NCBI RefSeq assembly: GCF_001190945.1
Contig: NZ_CP011112.1
Coordinates: 4,898,001-4,962,000, forward strand
Origin: Luteipulveratus mongoliensis
GTDB lineage: Bacteria > Actinomycetota > Actinomycetes > Actinomycetales > Dermatophilaceae
DNA length: 64,000 bases
Reading direction: 5' to 3'
Every line of letters starts with the position of its first letter. Positions within the stretch are counted from its first letter, which is position 1. Below are positions 6,741 through 14,810 of this stretch, piece by piece. Position numbers and translations under genes: made by a program. The notes under the pieces are model-generated. The model had not been told where the DNA came from. It made no database searches and worked only from the letters and a program-made list of their open reading frames with translations.

Positions 6741-8374
6741 ACGCCCTCATGCCGATGAAGACGACAGTCGGCAACTCCACCGTCAACATCACGATCTTCG
6801 CGATCTTCGTCGCCATCACGCTCGCGATCGTCATCCGAGCCTCCCGCAACAACAAGACTGCGGCTGACTACTACGCCGGTGGACGTGCCTTCACCGGCCG
6901 CCAGAACGGCATCGCGATCTCCGGCGACTACCTGTCGGCCGCCTCGTTCCTCGGTATCGCTGGTGCGATTGCGCTGAACGGGTACGACGGCTTCCTCTAC
7001 TCGATCGGCTTCCTCGTCGCGTGGCTGGTCGCCCTGCTGCTTGTCGCCGAATTGCTCCGCAACACAGGGCGATTCACGATGGCGGACGTCTTGTCGTTCC
7101 GCCTCAAGCAAGGACCGGTCCGTACGGCTGCGGCCGTCTCGACCCTCGCTGTCACCTTCTTCTACCTGCTGGCTCAGATGGCGGGAGCTGGTGGCTTGGT
7201 GTCGTTGCTGCTCGGCATCGACGGCAAGGGTGGCCAAGGTGTGGTGATCGCGATCGTCGGCGCGATCATGATCTTCTACGTGCTCGTCGGCGGCATGAAG
7301 GGTACGACCTGGGTGCAGATCATCAAGGCCGTGCTGCTCATCATCGGCGCCGCTGTGATGACGGTCTGGGTTCTGGCCAAGTACGGCATGAACGTCTCCG
7401 AGGTGCTGCAGCATGCGGTCGACAACTCGCCCAAGGGCGAGAAGATCCTCGGCCCCGGTCTGCAGTACGGCAAGAACGGCACCACCCAGCTGGACTTCGT
7501 CTCGCTCGGTCTTGCTCTGGTGCTCGGCACCGCCGGACTCCCCCACGTGCTGATGCGCTTCTACACCGTGCCGAGCTCGAAAGAGGCTCGTAAGTCAGTG
7601 GTTTGGGCGATCTACCTGATCGGCCTGTTCTACCTGTTCACGCTGATCCTCGGCTACGGCGCCGCCGCCCTCGTCGGCCCGGAGAAGATCGCAGCAGCGC
7701 CAGGCAAGGCCAACTCGGCCGCACCCTTGCTCGCCTTCGAGCTCGGCGGCGAGATCCTGCTGGGGCTGATAGCCGCGGTGGCGTTCGCCACGATCCTCGC
7801 CGTTGTGGCGGGGCTGACGATCACCGCGAGCGCGTCCTTCGCCCACGACGTGTACGCCAACGTCATCAAGAAGGGCACGGTCTCGCCCGACGGCGAGGTC
7901 CGAGTCGCTCGCATCACAGCGGTCGTCATCGGCGTCGTCGCGATCATCGGTGGCATCTTCGCCAACGGTCAGAACGTCGCGTTCCTGGTGGCTCTCGCGT
8001 TCGCCATCGCGGCGAGCGCCAACCTGCCGACGATCCTCTACTCGCTGTTCTGGAAGCGGTTCAACACCCGCGGTGCGCTGTGGTCGATCTACGGCGGACT
8101 TACTTCCGCGCTGGTGCTGATCGTCTTCAGCCCCGTCGTGTCGGGTAAGGCGGCCGGGCCTGACGGCAAGAGCCTATCGATGATCACCGACACGGGGATC
8201 GACTTCCACTGGTTCCCGCTGGACAACCCGGGCATCATCTCGATCCCGCTCGGGTTCTTCCTGGGCTGGCTCGGAACGGTCACGAGCAAGGAGCGCTCGG
8301 ACCCGGACAAGTTCGCCGAGATGGAGGTCCGCTCGCTGACCGGTGCAGGTGCCGAGAAGGCCACCGAGCACTAG
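6737..8374 (+). CDS. actP: Cation/acetate (monocarboxylate) symporter, SSS family
   Basis: The 545-residue sodium:solute symporter has about 13 membrane segments and the family signature around NNKTAADYYAGGRAFTGRQN and GDYLSAASFLGIAGAIAL. LGTAGLPHVLMRFYTVPSSKEARKS is typical of ActP/MctC. It imports acetate and probably propionate or pyruvate. Together with acs at 20378 it gives uptake and activation of acetate. It is coupled to the DUF485 gene, and a strong palindromic terminator follows. MctC-type monocarboxylate specificity cannot be separated from ActP by eye. Confidence 0.93.
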   Translation: MNALMPMKTTVGNSTVNITIFAIFVAITLAIVIRASRNNKTAADYYAGGRAFTGRQNGIAISGDYLSAASFLGIAGAIALNGYDGFLYSIGFLVAWLVALLLVAELLRNTGRFTMADVLSFRLKQGPVRTAAAVSTLAVTFFYLLAQMAGAGGLVSLLLGIDGKGGQGVVIAIVGAIMIFYVLVGGMKGTTWVQIIKAVLLIIGAAVMTVWVLAKYGMNVSEVLQHAVDNSPKGEKILGPGLQYGKNGTTQLDFVSLGLALVLGTAGLPHVLMRFYTVPSSKEARKSVVWAIYLIGLFYLFTLILGYGAAALVGPEKIAAAPGKANSAAPLLAFELGGEILLGLIAAVAFATILAVVAGLTITASASFAHDVYANVIKKGTVSPDGEVRVARITAVVIGVVAIIGGIFANGQNVAFLVALAFAIAASANLPTILYSLFWKRFNTRGALWSIYGGLTSALVLIVFSPVVSGKAAGPDGKSLSMITDTGIDFHWFPLDNPGIISIPLGFFLGWLGTVTSKERSDPDKFAEMEVRSLTGAGAEKATEH

Positions 8375-8388
8375 TCCGTACGACGAAA

Positions 8389-8426
8389 GACCTCGGCCCC
8401 GGACGAATTCGTCCGGGGCCGAGGTC
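8389..8426. terminator. Bidirectional terminator, 38-bp perfect palindrome
   Basis: GACCTCGGCCCCGGACGAA and its exact complement meet at GAATTC without a spacer. It lies between the convergent symporter and GH64 genes and can end both transcripts. Confidence 0.85.
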
Positions 8427-8476
8427 GTTGCGTCGGTGTGTCTAGGCGAGGGCTGCTCGCATCACCGGACGCCCTC

Positions 8477-9664
8477 CTAGAACGGGCTCAACGTGATCGA
8501 CGCCGACTGTGGGTCTCCCTTGTGGACGAGAGACTCGAAGTTGCCGACGTCGTCGTACGCGAAGGCGTACGCCTTGCCATCAGCCATGTTCGCGTGGATC
8601 GTCTTGGCGTACTGATTGGTCGGCGAATTCGTATAGAAGTCAGCCGCATTCGTGCTCGGCTGGGTGTCGATCTTGCCAAGCGTCCCGCGGTTCAGCGCGG
8701 CGCAGAGCGTGCGCGAGATCGGCCCGACCACCTGGTCGTTCGGCGACGGGAGGTCGCCGTCGCAGCCCCAGACGCTCGCACTGCTCGGCTTGTTGAACGA
8801 CGCGACCTCCGCCCCGGACCCGTCCTTGAACGTCATGACGTTGCCGGAGGTGTGCCCGATGAACTTCTTGTCGGGCTGGTCCGCGAACGGCACGACCGTC
8901 AGGTCCTTGGACTCATACGCCTGCCAGGCCGAGCTGATGTAGGAGTCGAGGTACGCCGTGTCGAGCCGGCCGGAGCCCGCCGCCTTGCCAGGCGCCAGGA
9001 CCCGCAGCACCGTCCCGTCCGAGCGGGTGTCGACGGTGTTCGCCCACGCCGGGTCGGCCTTCAGCGAGTCGATGACTGCCTGGCGACCGCCCGAGACCGG
9101 TGCGCCGGTGGTGTCCGTCGAGCCGTCGCTGCCGGTGGCGGACACGCTGTGCGGGACAGCGAACATGTCGACCTGCGAGCTGTTCAACCACAGACCCGAG
9201 TCGTTGTACGTGAACTCGCTCCAGTCGAACAGGATGTTCTTGTTCGGGTCGCCATCGGCCCACGGAGCGGGCTGGACGAGACCGTCCGGCGTGAGGCGGA
9301 AGTCCAGCTTGTCCCCGAAGGAGAAGTAGACCCGCCCGGAGAAGCCTCGGGGCACCTTGATCTCTGTGCCGCCGCCGTTGCCCGGGCCGTCGATCGAGAC
9401 GTCCGGAGCCGGCGAAGGTGGGTTCTGGCCGGCTGGCCAGGGCGTGAATGCCCCTGCCTGGTCTACGTATCCGAGCTTTCCGCTCGCCAGGTCGGTGCCG
9501 AGGACGTACAGATGCACGGCCTCACCGCGACCTGTCGAGTTGGCCACCGTGATGGGCAGGATGTCGGGGGGTACGGCCTCTGCTGGAGTGGACATGACCA
9601 GGCCGGCGGGGGTGACGAGGGCCACGGTCAACAGTGCGTGTCGAACTCGATTTTTGAGTAGCAC
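8477..9664 (-). CDS. Secreted GH64 beta-1,3-glucanase
   Basis: The 395-residue protein starts with a signal peptide (cleavage near AEA-VPP, about residue 30). The mature part resembles GH64 laminaripentaose-producing glucanases: PITVANSTGRGEAVHLYVLG, then RVYFSFGDKLDFRL, LFDWSEFTYNDSGLWLNSSQ with the family's acidic residues, and a C-terminal AYAFAYDDVGNFESLVH. These enzymes cut beta-1,3-glucan of fungal walls or callose. It ends near the GAATTC palindrome and has no coupled gene. Its 250-base upstream region shows no obvious Crp site. I see no carbohydrate-binding module. Confidence 0.92.
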   Translation of the reverse strand: MLLKNRVRHALLTVALVTPAGLVMSTPAEAVPPDILPITVANSTGRGEAVHLYVLGTDLASGKLGYVDQAGAFTPWPAGQNPPSPAPDVSIDGPGNGGGTEIKVPRGFSGRVYFSFGDKLDFRLTPDGLVQPAPWADGDPNKNILFDWSEFTYNDSGLWLNSSQVDMFAVPHSVSATGSDGSTDTTGAPVSGGRQAVIDSLKADPAWANTVDTRSDGTVLRVLAPGKAAGSGRLDTAYLDSYISSAWQAYESKDLTVVPFADQPDKKFIGHTSGNVMTFKDGSGAEVASFNKPSSASVWGCDGDLPSPNDQVVGPISRTLCAALNRGTLGKIDTQPSTNAADFYTNSPTNQYAKTIHANMADGKAYAFAYDDVGNFESLVHKGDPQSASITLSPF

Positions 9665-9915
9665 GGCGAATCTCCTTGAGATTGTCGGTCACTCAGGTCT
9701 AACGGAGCGATCACAGTGGATTGGCGGTCGCCGGTCGCCGGATGAGGCCGAATATGGACGGAGCCCGTACGTACCGATCGGCCACTTTCGTAACCTCCTT
9801 GGCAGCCAGACGGCTGTTCAACGCCCCCAAAATGGGACGGAGCCGATCAGCGGCTCGTGACGTCGAAGCGCAAGACGCCCGCCCGCGCGCGGGGACGTGC
9901 CATCAAGGAGATCCG

Positions 9916-10941
9916 ATGAAGACCACCACCCGACTGGGTGCTCTCACAGCAGTCGTCGCCGCTGCCACGCTGCTGACCGGCTGTCAGGAGAAAGAGGTCG
10001 TCGGCGGGAGCACCGGCGCCACTCCCAGCGCAGCCACGACGAACCAGCCCAGCGCCACTCCCTCTGAGGGTGGCAGCACATCGGCCACCGAAGGCGGTGG
10101 CGCCGTCGGACCGGACGGTCAGGACTCCGGACGCAAGGAGCACCTCAGCGACAAGGGCGGCTACGTCGTCCAGGGATCCAAGGTCACCTTCGTCTACAGC
10201 AACGGCATCCGCTACGTCATCGACGTCGGTCAGCCCGTCGGCGACCAGACCACGGTCAAGAGCGGCACCGGCACCCTGACCTTCAAGAACGGCGGGGCTT
10301 CCTGGGTCGACCTGCGCAGCCGGGCGAGCAGTCAGGTCGATGCCGACGGTGCGGGGACCGTCATCGACAAGACCGGCGCGATCGTCGTCCTCAAGGACGG
10401 CAGCACCACGTGCGCCAACGGCCAGGGCCTGCAGTTCGTCGGCTCCGACGGCGCCAAGGCGCAGGCGAGCAAGACCGGGGCGTTCTACGTCGACGCAGAG
10501 GGCAAGAAGACGTCGTACGGCCAGCCCTCCTCGGGCGGCAAGCTCGCCGGCCGCTTCACAGTCTGCAACGTCGACAAGAAGGTCAGCGTCGACCTCTACT
10601 CCGATGTCCTGTTCGACTTCAACAGCGCGACCCTGAGCCCGGCCGGCAAGGCCGTGGTCGCCAGCGCGGCCAAGACGATCAGCAAGGACGTCACTGGCAA
10701 GCCGGTCTCCGTCGTCGGGCACACCGACAGCAAGGGCACGGAGGAAGCCAACAAGACGCTCGGCCAGCGCCGCGCGGACGCCGTCGCCGCCGAGCTGCGT
10801 ACGCAGCTGCCCGGCGTCCAGCTCAAGGCCAGCAGCGCAGGCGAGACCGAGCCGGTCGCGGCCAACACCACTCCGGATGGCGCAGACAACCCGGCCGGGC
10901 GCGCCAAGAACCGACGGGTGACCATCTCGTACGCAAGGTAA
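9916..10941 (+). CDS. OmpA-domain lipoprotein
   Basis: This 341-residue protein has a lipoprotein signal ending LLTGC (Cys23) and a Ser/Thr/Gly-rich linker (about 30-75). The central segment (about 85-215) carries VQGSKVTFVYSNGIRYVIDV and the C-terminal OmpA/MotB domain (about 225-341) has LFDFNSATLSPAGKAV, VVGHTDSKGTEEANKTLGQR and GRAKNRRVTISYAR. The OmpA domain binds peptidoglycan, so the protein probably ties the membrane to the wall. Start is fixed by AAGGAG 5 bases before the ATG at 9916. It stands alone with its own terminator. Confidence 0.88.
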   Translation: MKTTTRLGALTAVVAAATLLTGCQEKEVVGGSTGATPSAATTNQPSATPSEGGSTSATEGGGAVGPDGQDSGRKEHLSDKGGYVVQGSKVTFVYSNGIRYVIDVGQPVGDQTTVKSGTGTLTFKNGGASWVDLRSRASSQVDADGAGTVIDKTGAIVVLKDGSTTCANGQGLQFVGSDGAKAQASKTGAFYVDAEGKKTSYGQPSSGGKLAGRFTVCNVDKKVSVDLYSDVLFDFNSATLSPAGKAVVASAAKTISKDVTGKPVSVVGHTDSKGTEEANKTLGQRRADAVAAELRTQLPGVQLKASSAGETEPVAANTTPDGADNPAGRAKNRRVTISYAR

Positions 10942-10972
10942 GCAACAAGCGTCCTGGCTGGGCCAGGAGGGG

Positions 10973-11018
10973 AGCGCACAGGCCGTCCCGACCGCGAGGT
11001 CGAGGCGGCCTGTGCGCT
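10973..11018 (+). terminator. Terminator after the OmpA-domain gene
   Basis: AGCGCACAGGCCG and its complement CGGCCTGTGCGCT enclose 20 bases, 31 bases after the stop codon. Confidence 0.75.
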
Positions 11019-11067
11019 GTCCATCGCTCGGTGCGAGTATCACCGCGGTCCGACCGGATTCTTTGGG

Positions 11068-11083
11068 TGTGACGTAGATCACG
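11068..11083. promoter_or_regulatory. Crp-like site upstream of the AMIN-like gene
   Basis: TGTGA-CGTAGA-TCACG matches the Crp consensus at 9 of 10 half-site positions and carries the central TAG seen in mycobacterial sites. It is about 140 bases ahead of the start at 11223. Confidence 0.6.
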
Positions 11084-11222
11084 AAAACCCGTGATTCGCG
11101 CCAACCGAAATTCATCGGTAGACGTCTTGATCGCACTCGTGGCCACTCCGTCCGCGAGTCGACGGGAGCCGTACGCGCAAGCGTGCGGCCTGCCGCTGCT
11201 TCACAGAAACAGGGGGGACGCC

Positions 11223-11813
11223 ATGTCCCAGTCACGCACACCGCACCGCCTCGTCACTCCGGCCACCGTGGCCGTCTTTGTGATGGGGCTGCTCCTGGCC
11301 CTCATCGGGCCGATCGTCGCCTCCTCGCGCGCCAGCGCCACTGTGTGCGAAGCCCCGTGGGGCTCGCTCGCCAAGACCGCCTCAGGCTCCACGACCAAGG
11401 CTCTGACCGGAGTTCGCACCGGACAGAACCTCTGTTACGACCGTCTCGTCCTCGACATCGGTCGCACCGGCACCGGCAGCGTCGGCTACGACGTCCGCTA
11501 CGTGACCACCGTGTACTCCGAGGGTCAGGGCACTGCCCTGCCCGTCCGTGGCGCCGCCGACATCAAGGTGACGGTCCGGGCTCCGGCGTACAACTCTTCG
11601 GGAGCGTCGACCTACCTGCCGGCGAATCCCCTTGAGATGAGCAATGTCTCGGCCTACCGGACGTTCAAGCAGGTCCGTTGGGGCGGTTCGTTCGAGGGGC
11701 AGACCACCATCGCCCTCGGCGTCCGTGCTCGGCTGCCCATGCGCGTCTTCGTCCTCAACAACACGGACGGCTCACGCCGCCTCGTCGTGGATGTCGCGCA
11801 TCTCTGGTACTGA
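11223..11813 (+). CDS. Secreted or anchored AMIN-like domain protein
   Basis: The 196-residue protein has one hydrophobic N-terminal segment (about 12-38, VFVMGLLLALIGPIVASSRA) serving as signal or anchor. The rest is beta-rich: GQNLCYDRLVLDI, then VGYDVRYVTTVY and a C-terminal MRVFVLNNTDGSRRLVVDVAHLW. This pattern matches the AMIN-like domain of actinobacteria, thought to bind cell-wall or surface glycans. Two cysteines (near 42 and 71) may pair outside the cell. The ATG at 11223 follows an AGGGGGG-type site and lies just before the hydrophobic segment, so it is preferred to longer versions. Confidence 0.78.
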   Translation: MSQSRTPHRLVTPATVAVFVMGLLLALIGPIVASSRASATVCEAPWGSLAKTASGSTTKALTGVRTGQNLCYDRLVLDIGRTGTGSVGYDVRYVTTVYSEGQGTALPVRGAADIKVTVRAPAYNSSGASTYLPANPLEMSNVSAYRTFKQVRWGGSFEGQTTIALGVRARLPMRVFVLNNTDGSRRLVVDVAHLWY

Positions 11814-11825
11814 CCGAACGCACTG

Positions 11826-11861
11826 CGCGTGCCCAGGAGTCGGCCGGCTCCCGGGCACGCG
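11826..11861. terminator. Terminator between the AMIN-like and DoxX genes
   Basis: CGCGTGCCC and GGGCACGCG enclose 18 bases containing a smaller GGAG/CTCC pairing. The flanking genes are convergent. Confidence 0.65.
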
Positions 11862-11896
11862 TCTGCGCGAAGCCAGGCCCGTCGTACGCCGACCGA

Positions 11897-12244
11897 TCAG
11901 GCAGTCTGTAGCCGCAGCACGAGCGTGGCTGCAGCCACCAGACCGACCACCAGAGCCGGGGCGATCGCCGTGTCCGACTTGCGCAGGTGGGCACCCACCG
12001 CGCCGACGAAGTAGAGGACCAGGCCGATCGCGGCGGCGATGCCGAGCGGAGCGAGCCAGAGCCCGGCGACCAAGCCGATGGCACCGGCGATCTCGAGGGC
12101 CGCGAGCACCGGGCGCAGGCGTACGGGCACCTCGACCCGGTCCAGGGTCTCCGCCTGGCGAGGGTCGCCGGTGAGCTTGCCGTAGGCGGACAGGATGAGG
12201 ATAAGGGCCAGCGCCACGCTGACGACTGCGGTCACGATGAACAT
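11897..12244 (-). CDS. DoxX-like four-helix membrane protein
   Basis: This 115-residue protein has four membrane segments and the DoxX/DUF4267-like pattern ALILILSAYGKLTGDPRQAE followed by LAALEIAGAIGLVAGLW. DoxX proteins are small membrane proteins linked to redox or quinone-related roles, usually uncharacterised. It is divergent from an HxlR regulator whose palindromic site lies between the two starts, so it is a likely regulatory target. Confidence 0.85.
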   Translation of the reverse strand: MFIVTAVVSVALALILILSAYGKLTGDPRQAETLDRVEVPVRLRPVLAALEIAGAIGLVAGLWLAPLGIAAAIGLVLYFVGAVGAHLRKSDTAIAPALVVGLVAAATLVLRLQTA

Positions 12245-12290
12245 GATTCAAGTCTTCGGACTGTCGAGGCGGCTGTCGAACCATGCGTAA

Positions 12291-12313
12291 GTCACTTACT
12301 ATAAGTAAGTGAC
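12291..12313. promoter_or_regulatory. Operator palindrome in the DoxX/hxlR divergent region
   Basis: GTCACTTACT-ATA-AGTAAGTGAC is a perfect 10-bp inverted repeat with a 3-base centre. It is the likely HxlR-dimer site and overlaps the GTG start of the regulator, so binding could block both genes. Confidence 0.75.
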
Positions 12314-12680
12314 CAGTGTCGACGCCGGCCCCGCGTTTCGCCCTGAGGACATCACCACCATCGCCCACGGCACGAGCGAGACGTGCCGCTCGGTGCAGTT
12401 GACCCTCGATGTCGTCGGCAAGAGGTGGAGCGCGGCGATCCTGGTGGCGATCGCCCAAGGTGCGACGCGGTTCGGTGAGATCCGCGGAGCGGTCGATGGC
12501 ATCTCGGACCGCCTGCTGGCCGCCCGACTCAAAGATCTCGAACGGCACCATCTGGTCGAGCGGACCGTCGTGCCGAGCATGCCCGTCCAGGTGAAGTACG
12601 CGCCGACCGTCGAGGGCGTGCAGCTGGTGGCCGCGATGGCCCCGCTGTTCCAGTGGGGCGAGAACCACTTCGGCACCTAG
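12309..12680 (+). CDS. HxlR-family transcriptional regulator
   Basis: The 123-residue winged-helix regulator shows the HxlR core: CRSVQLTLDVVGKRWSAAIL (about 27-46), GATRFGEIRGAVDGISDRLL and LKDLERHHLVERTV. A first Cys in the usual place (Cys27) could sense redox or electrophiles. It has an N-terminal extension of about 25 residues; no other in-frame start gives a full domain, so GTG at 12309 is used. That GTG lies inside the operator and has no room for a ribosome-binding site, which suggests a leaderless message. Confidence 0.85.
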   Translation: MTSVDAGPAFRPEDITTIAHGTSETCRSVQLTLDVVGKRWSAAILVAIAQGATRFGEIRGAVDGISDRLLAARLKDLERHHLVERTVVPSMPVQVKYAPTVEGVQLVAAMAPLFQWGENHFGT

Positions 12681-12743
12681 CGACGAGCAACGGCGTCCGG
12701 CTGATCGCCGAACACCGTTGCACATCAAGCAGATTCAACGAGG

Positions 12744-13232
12744 TCAGCAGGGCTTGACCGATCCGATCGGGGTCGCGTCGAACGTGCCTTCCTCGTACGC
12801 CGTCGACGTCCACCGGAGGCTGTAGTCCTCGTTGTAGAACGAAGCGACCGTGCCGGGCGTCTGGTTGTTGATGAAGTAGCTCGCGCCGTACCAGCCGAGC
12901 ACGCGGGTGGTCTCGCACTCGTAGAAGTCGTACGTCAACCCATTCACGAACAGACACAGGTGTCCGTAGTCGCATCGAGGCGCCGCGCCCATTCGCTCCA
13001 CGGCCGCGCTCGACAGATGCCCGGACGTCTGGACGGTGACGCTGAAGCCGTCCGCAGCGACCTTGTCGGGCGCCACCTGACGACTGCCGGGGTACGCCTT
13101 GAGGACGTCGCTCACGGTGGCGCTGCTCGCCGCCCCCTGGGTCGATGGGCCGATCTCAGCGGCGGACGCGGCCGACATCGGGACGAGTGTGAGTCCTGCA
13201 GCCGCCAGCGCGGCGCCGATCAGAGTGCGCAT
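12744..13232 (-). CDS. Secreted peptidase-inhibitor-I36-like protein, copy 1
   Basis: The 162-residue protein has a signal peptide (about 1-27, ending SAASAAE), a linker with LKAYPGSRQVAPDKVAADGF, and a C-terminal domain with CDYGHLCLFVNGLTYDFYEC, a NNQTPGTVASFYN loop and a closing SVKPC. The CxxGxLC start and the NNQTPGT strand match streptomycete I36-type proteinase-inhibitor homologues. Four cysteines probably form disulfides outside the cell. It is the last of three tandem copies on the same strand, with 31 bases between copies 1 and 2. Inhibitor activity is inferred, not shown. Confidence 0.72.
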   Translation of the reverse strand: MRTLIGAALAAAGLTLVPMSAASAAEIGPSTQGAASSATVSDVLKAYPGSRQVAPDKVAADGFSVTVQTSGHLSSAAVERMGAAPRCDYGHLCLFVNGLTYDFYECETTRVLGWYGASYFINNQTPGTVASFYNEDYSLRWTSTAYEEGTFDATPIGSVKPC

Positions 13233-13263
13233 AAGACTTCCTTCACGCTCGAGGATGGAGAGG

Positions 13264-13731
13264 TCAGCACGGGTTGATGGACCAGATCGGGTCCCACAGG
13301 ATGGAGCCGGTCGAGTAGGCAATCGAGTCAACGAGGGCGCCGCCGCCCTGACCGTTGAACGTCGCGCGCGTCCCGGGAGTCTGGTTGTTGACGTAGTCGC
13401 CCACACCGACCCAGCCGTCCAGCGGGTAGTTGCCGCACAGGTAGAAGTTGAGCTGGTAGCCGTTGATCGTCACGCACAGGTTCCCGTACGGACAGTCGAG
13501 GTCCGCCGCGCGGGCGTCGCGGGGCCGTACGAGCACGTCGAAGCCCTTGGCGGCGACCTTGTCGGAGGAGACCTGACGGCTGCCGGGGTACTTCTTGAGG
13601 ACGTCGTTCACCTTGGCCTGGGTGGTCGAGGTGTCGTGGGATGACGGGCCGCTCTCGACGGCGGACGCGGTCGCCATCGGGGCGAGCGCGAGTCCGGCAG
13701 CCGCCATTGCGGCGCCGATCAGAGTGCGCAT
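13264..13731 (-). CDS. Secreted peptidase-inhibitor-I36-like protein, copy 2
   Basis: This 155-residue paralogue shares the start MRTLIGAAMAAAGLALAP with copy 1, then VLKKYPGSRQVSSDKVAAKG, CPYGNLCVTINGYQLNFYLC, VNNQTPGTRATFNG and a closing SINPC. It keeps the cysteine pattern but differs after the NNQTPGT motif, where copies 1 and 3 have an STAYE.G.FDATPIGS segment and this one reads YSTGSILWDPIWS. The divergent tail suggests a different target or binding face. Confidence 0.72.
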   Translation of the reverse strand: MRTLIGAAMAAAGLALAPMATASAVESGPSSHDTSTTQAKVNDVLKKYPGSRQVSSDKVAAKGFDVLVRPRDARAADLDCPYGNLCVTINGYQLNFYLCGNYPLDGWVGVGDYVNNQTPGTRATFNGQGGGALVDSIAYSTGSILWDPIWSINPC

Positions 13732-13752
13732 GAGTGATTCCTCGCAGCCGGG

Positions 13753-14283
13753 TCAGCAGGGTCGTACGGAGCCGATGGGCGTGGCATCGAAGTGACCCGC
13801 TTCGTACGCCGTGGACGTCCAGCGCAGCGCGCCGGAGCCGTCGGTGTAGAAGCTCGCCACCGTGCCGGGCGACTGGTTGTTGACGAACTCGCCGGTGCCG
13901 TACCAGTTGGTGGCGTACCAGGTCTGGCAGGCGTACAGGTTGAAGACGGTGCCGCCAACCTCCATGCAGAGGTAGCCGGAGTTGCAGCCGAGCGCGAGCT
14001 TCGTGGCCGGCTTGGCGAGGTCCTGGCCGGCCTTCTGCCCGGGCGCCTGGACCACGATGTCAAAGCCCTTGGCGGCGATCTTGTTGGCCGACACCTGACG
14101 ACTGCCCGGGTACTGCTTGATCAGGTCGTCGACCTTGGACTGCAGCTCCACGGTCTGAGTCCGGGTGAGGCCCGCGCCGCCTGCCTGCGTGGCGAACGGG
14201 GCGGCCTGTGCGGGTGAGCCCGCGATAGGCATGAGGGCGAGCGCGCCGGCCACAGCGGTGGCGGCGAGGATGCGACGAGACAT
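13753..14283 (-). CDS. Secreted peptidase-inhibitor-I36-like protein, copy 3
   Basis: The 176-residue paralogue has a signal peptide (about 1-28, ending SPAQAAP) and a longer linker containing LIKQYPGSRQVSANKIAAKG. The C-terminal domain has CNSGYLCMEVGGTVFNLYAC, VNNQSPGTVASFYT and STAYEAGHFDATPIGSVRPC. It is first in the tandem series and lies 21 bases upstream of copy 2. A palindrome at 14385-14406 (ACTTGG-N10-CCAAGT) in an AT-rich patch upstream may belong to its promoter. The set is probably one transcription unit. Confidence 0.72.
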   Translation of the reverse strand: MSRRILAATAVAGALALMPIAGSPAQAAPFATQAGGAGLTRTQTVELQSKVDDLIKQYPGSRQVSANKIAAKGFDIVVQAPGQKAGQDLAKPATKLALGCNSGYLCMEVGGTVFNLYACQTWYATNWYGTGEFVNNQSPGTVASFYTDGSGALRWTSTAYEAGHFDATPIGSVRPC

Positions 14284-14423
14284 GGGTTCCCCTTGGGTTC
14301 TGCAACGTGTTGACGAGCAGAACGTAGATGGCCGGACCCGCCATTTCGAGATCCCATGTCAAACAATGACCATCAGTTGCCAGAACTTGGCGATAATTTA
14401 CCAAGTGGCCGTCTCAGGGCCGG

Positions 14424-14810
14424 TCAGGCCTTGACGGCCAGCACCGGGCAGCGTGCGTCGAGCAGGACCTGCTGGGCGGTGGAGCCGAGGATCAGCTTGC
14501 CGACCGGCGTACGCCGCCGCAGGCCCATCACGATCAGCTCCGCCTCGACCTCCTCAGCCGCCTCGAGGATCAGCTCGGCGACGTCGGGTCCCATGGGCTG
14601 CCGGACGTCGTACTCCACGCCTGCCCGGTCCAGCTGCGCGCGCAGCGCATCCATGTCGGCCCCCTGGCTGAAGCGACGGTCGACAAACGCATCACCACGA
14701 GTGCCGTTGACGACGACGACGCGTGCGCTCGTACGGATCGCCTCGGCAATCCCGTGCTTGAGGGCGGCCTCCCCGGGCGGGCCTGGGACGTAGCCGACAA
14801 CGATGGTCAT
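14424..14810 (-). CDS. Universal stress protein (UspA family)
   Basis: The 128-residue single-domain Usp opens with [17 protein letters not shown] and ends with [20 protein letters not shown], the ATP-binding G-x2-G-x9-G(S/T) type loop, and CPVLAVKA. Such proteins bind ATP and adjust metabolism or transport under stress. Its ATG overlaps the tctA stop (ATGA at 14807), so it is the fourth gene of the tct operon. That placement suggests it adjusts or senses the transporter. Confidence 0.9.
   Translation of the reverse strand: MTIVVGYVPGPPGEAALKHGIAEAIRTSARVVVVNGTRGDAFVDRRFSQGADMDALRAQLDRAGVEYDVRQPMGPDVAELILEAAEEVEAELIVMGLRRRTPVGKLILGSTAQQVLLDARCPVLAVKA

Noticed and set aside
8438-9661. 407-codon plus-strand frame opposite the GH64 gene
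   Set aside because: Shadow of the glucanase; low-complexity Arg/Val/Gly composition and no signal or family motif.
9847-11241. 464-codon minus-strand frame opposite the OmpA-domain and AMIN-like genes
   Set aside because: Spans two genes with good starts and family motifs on the plus strand, and crosses their terminator.
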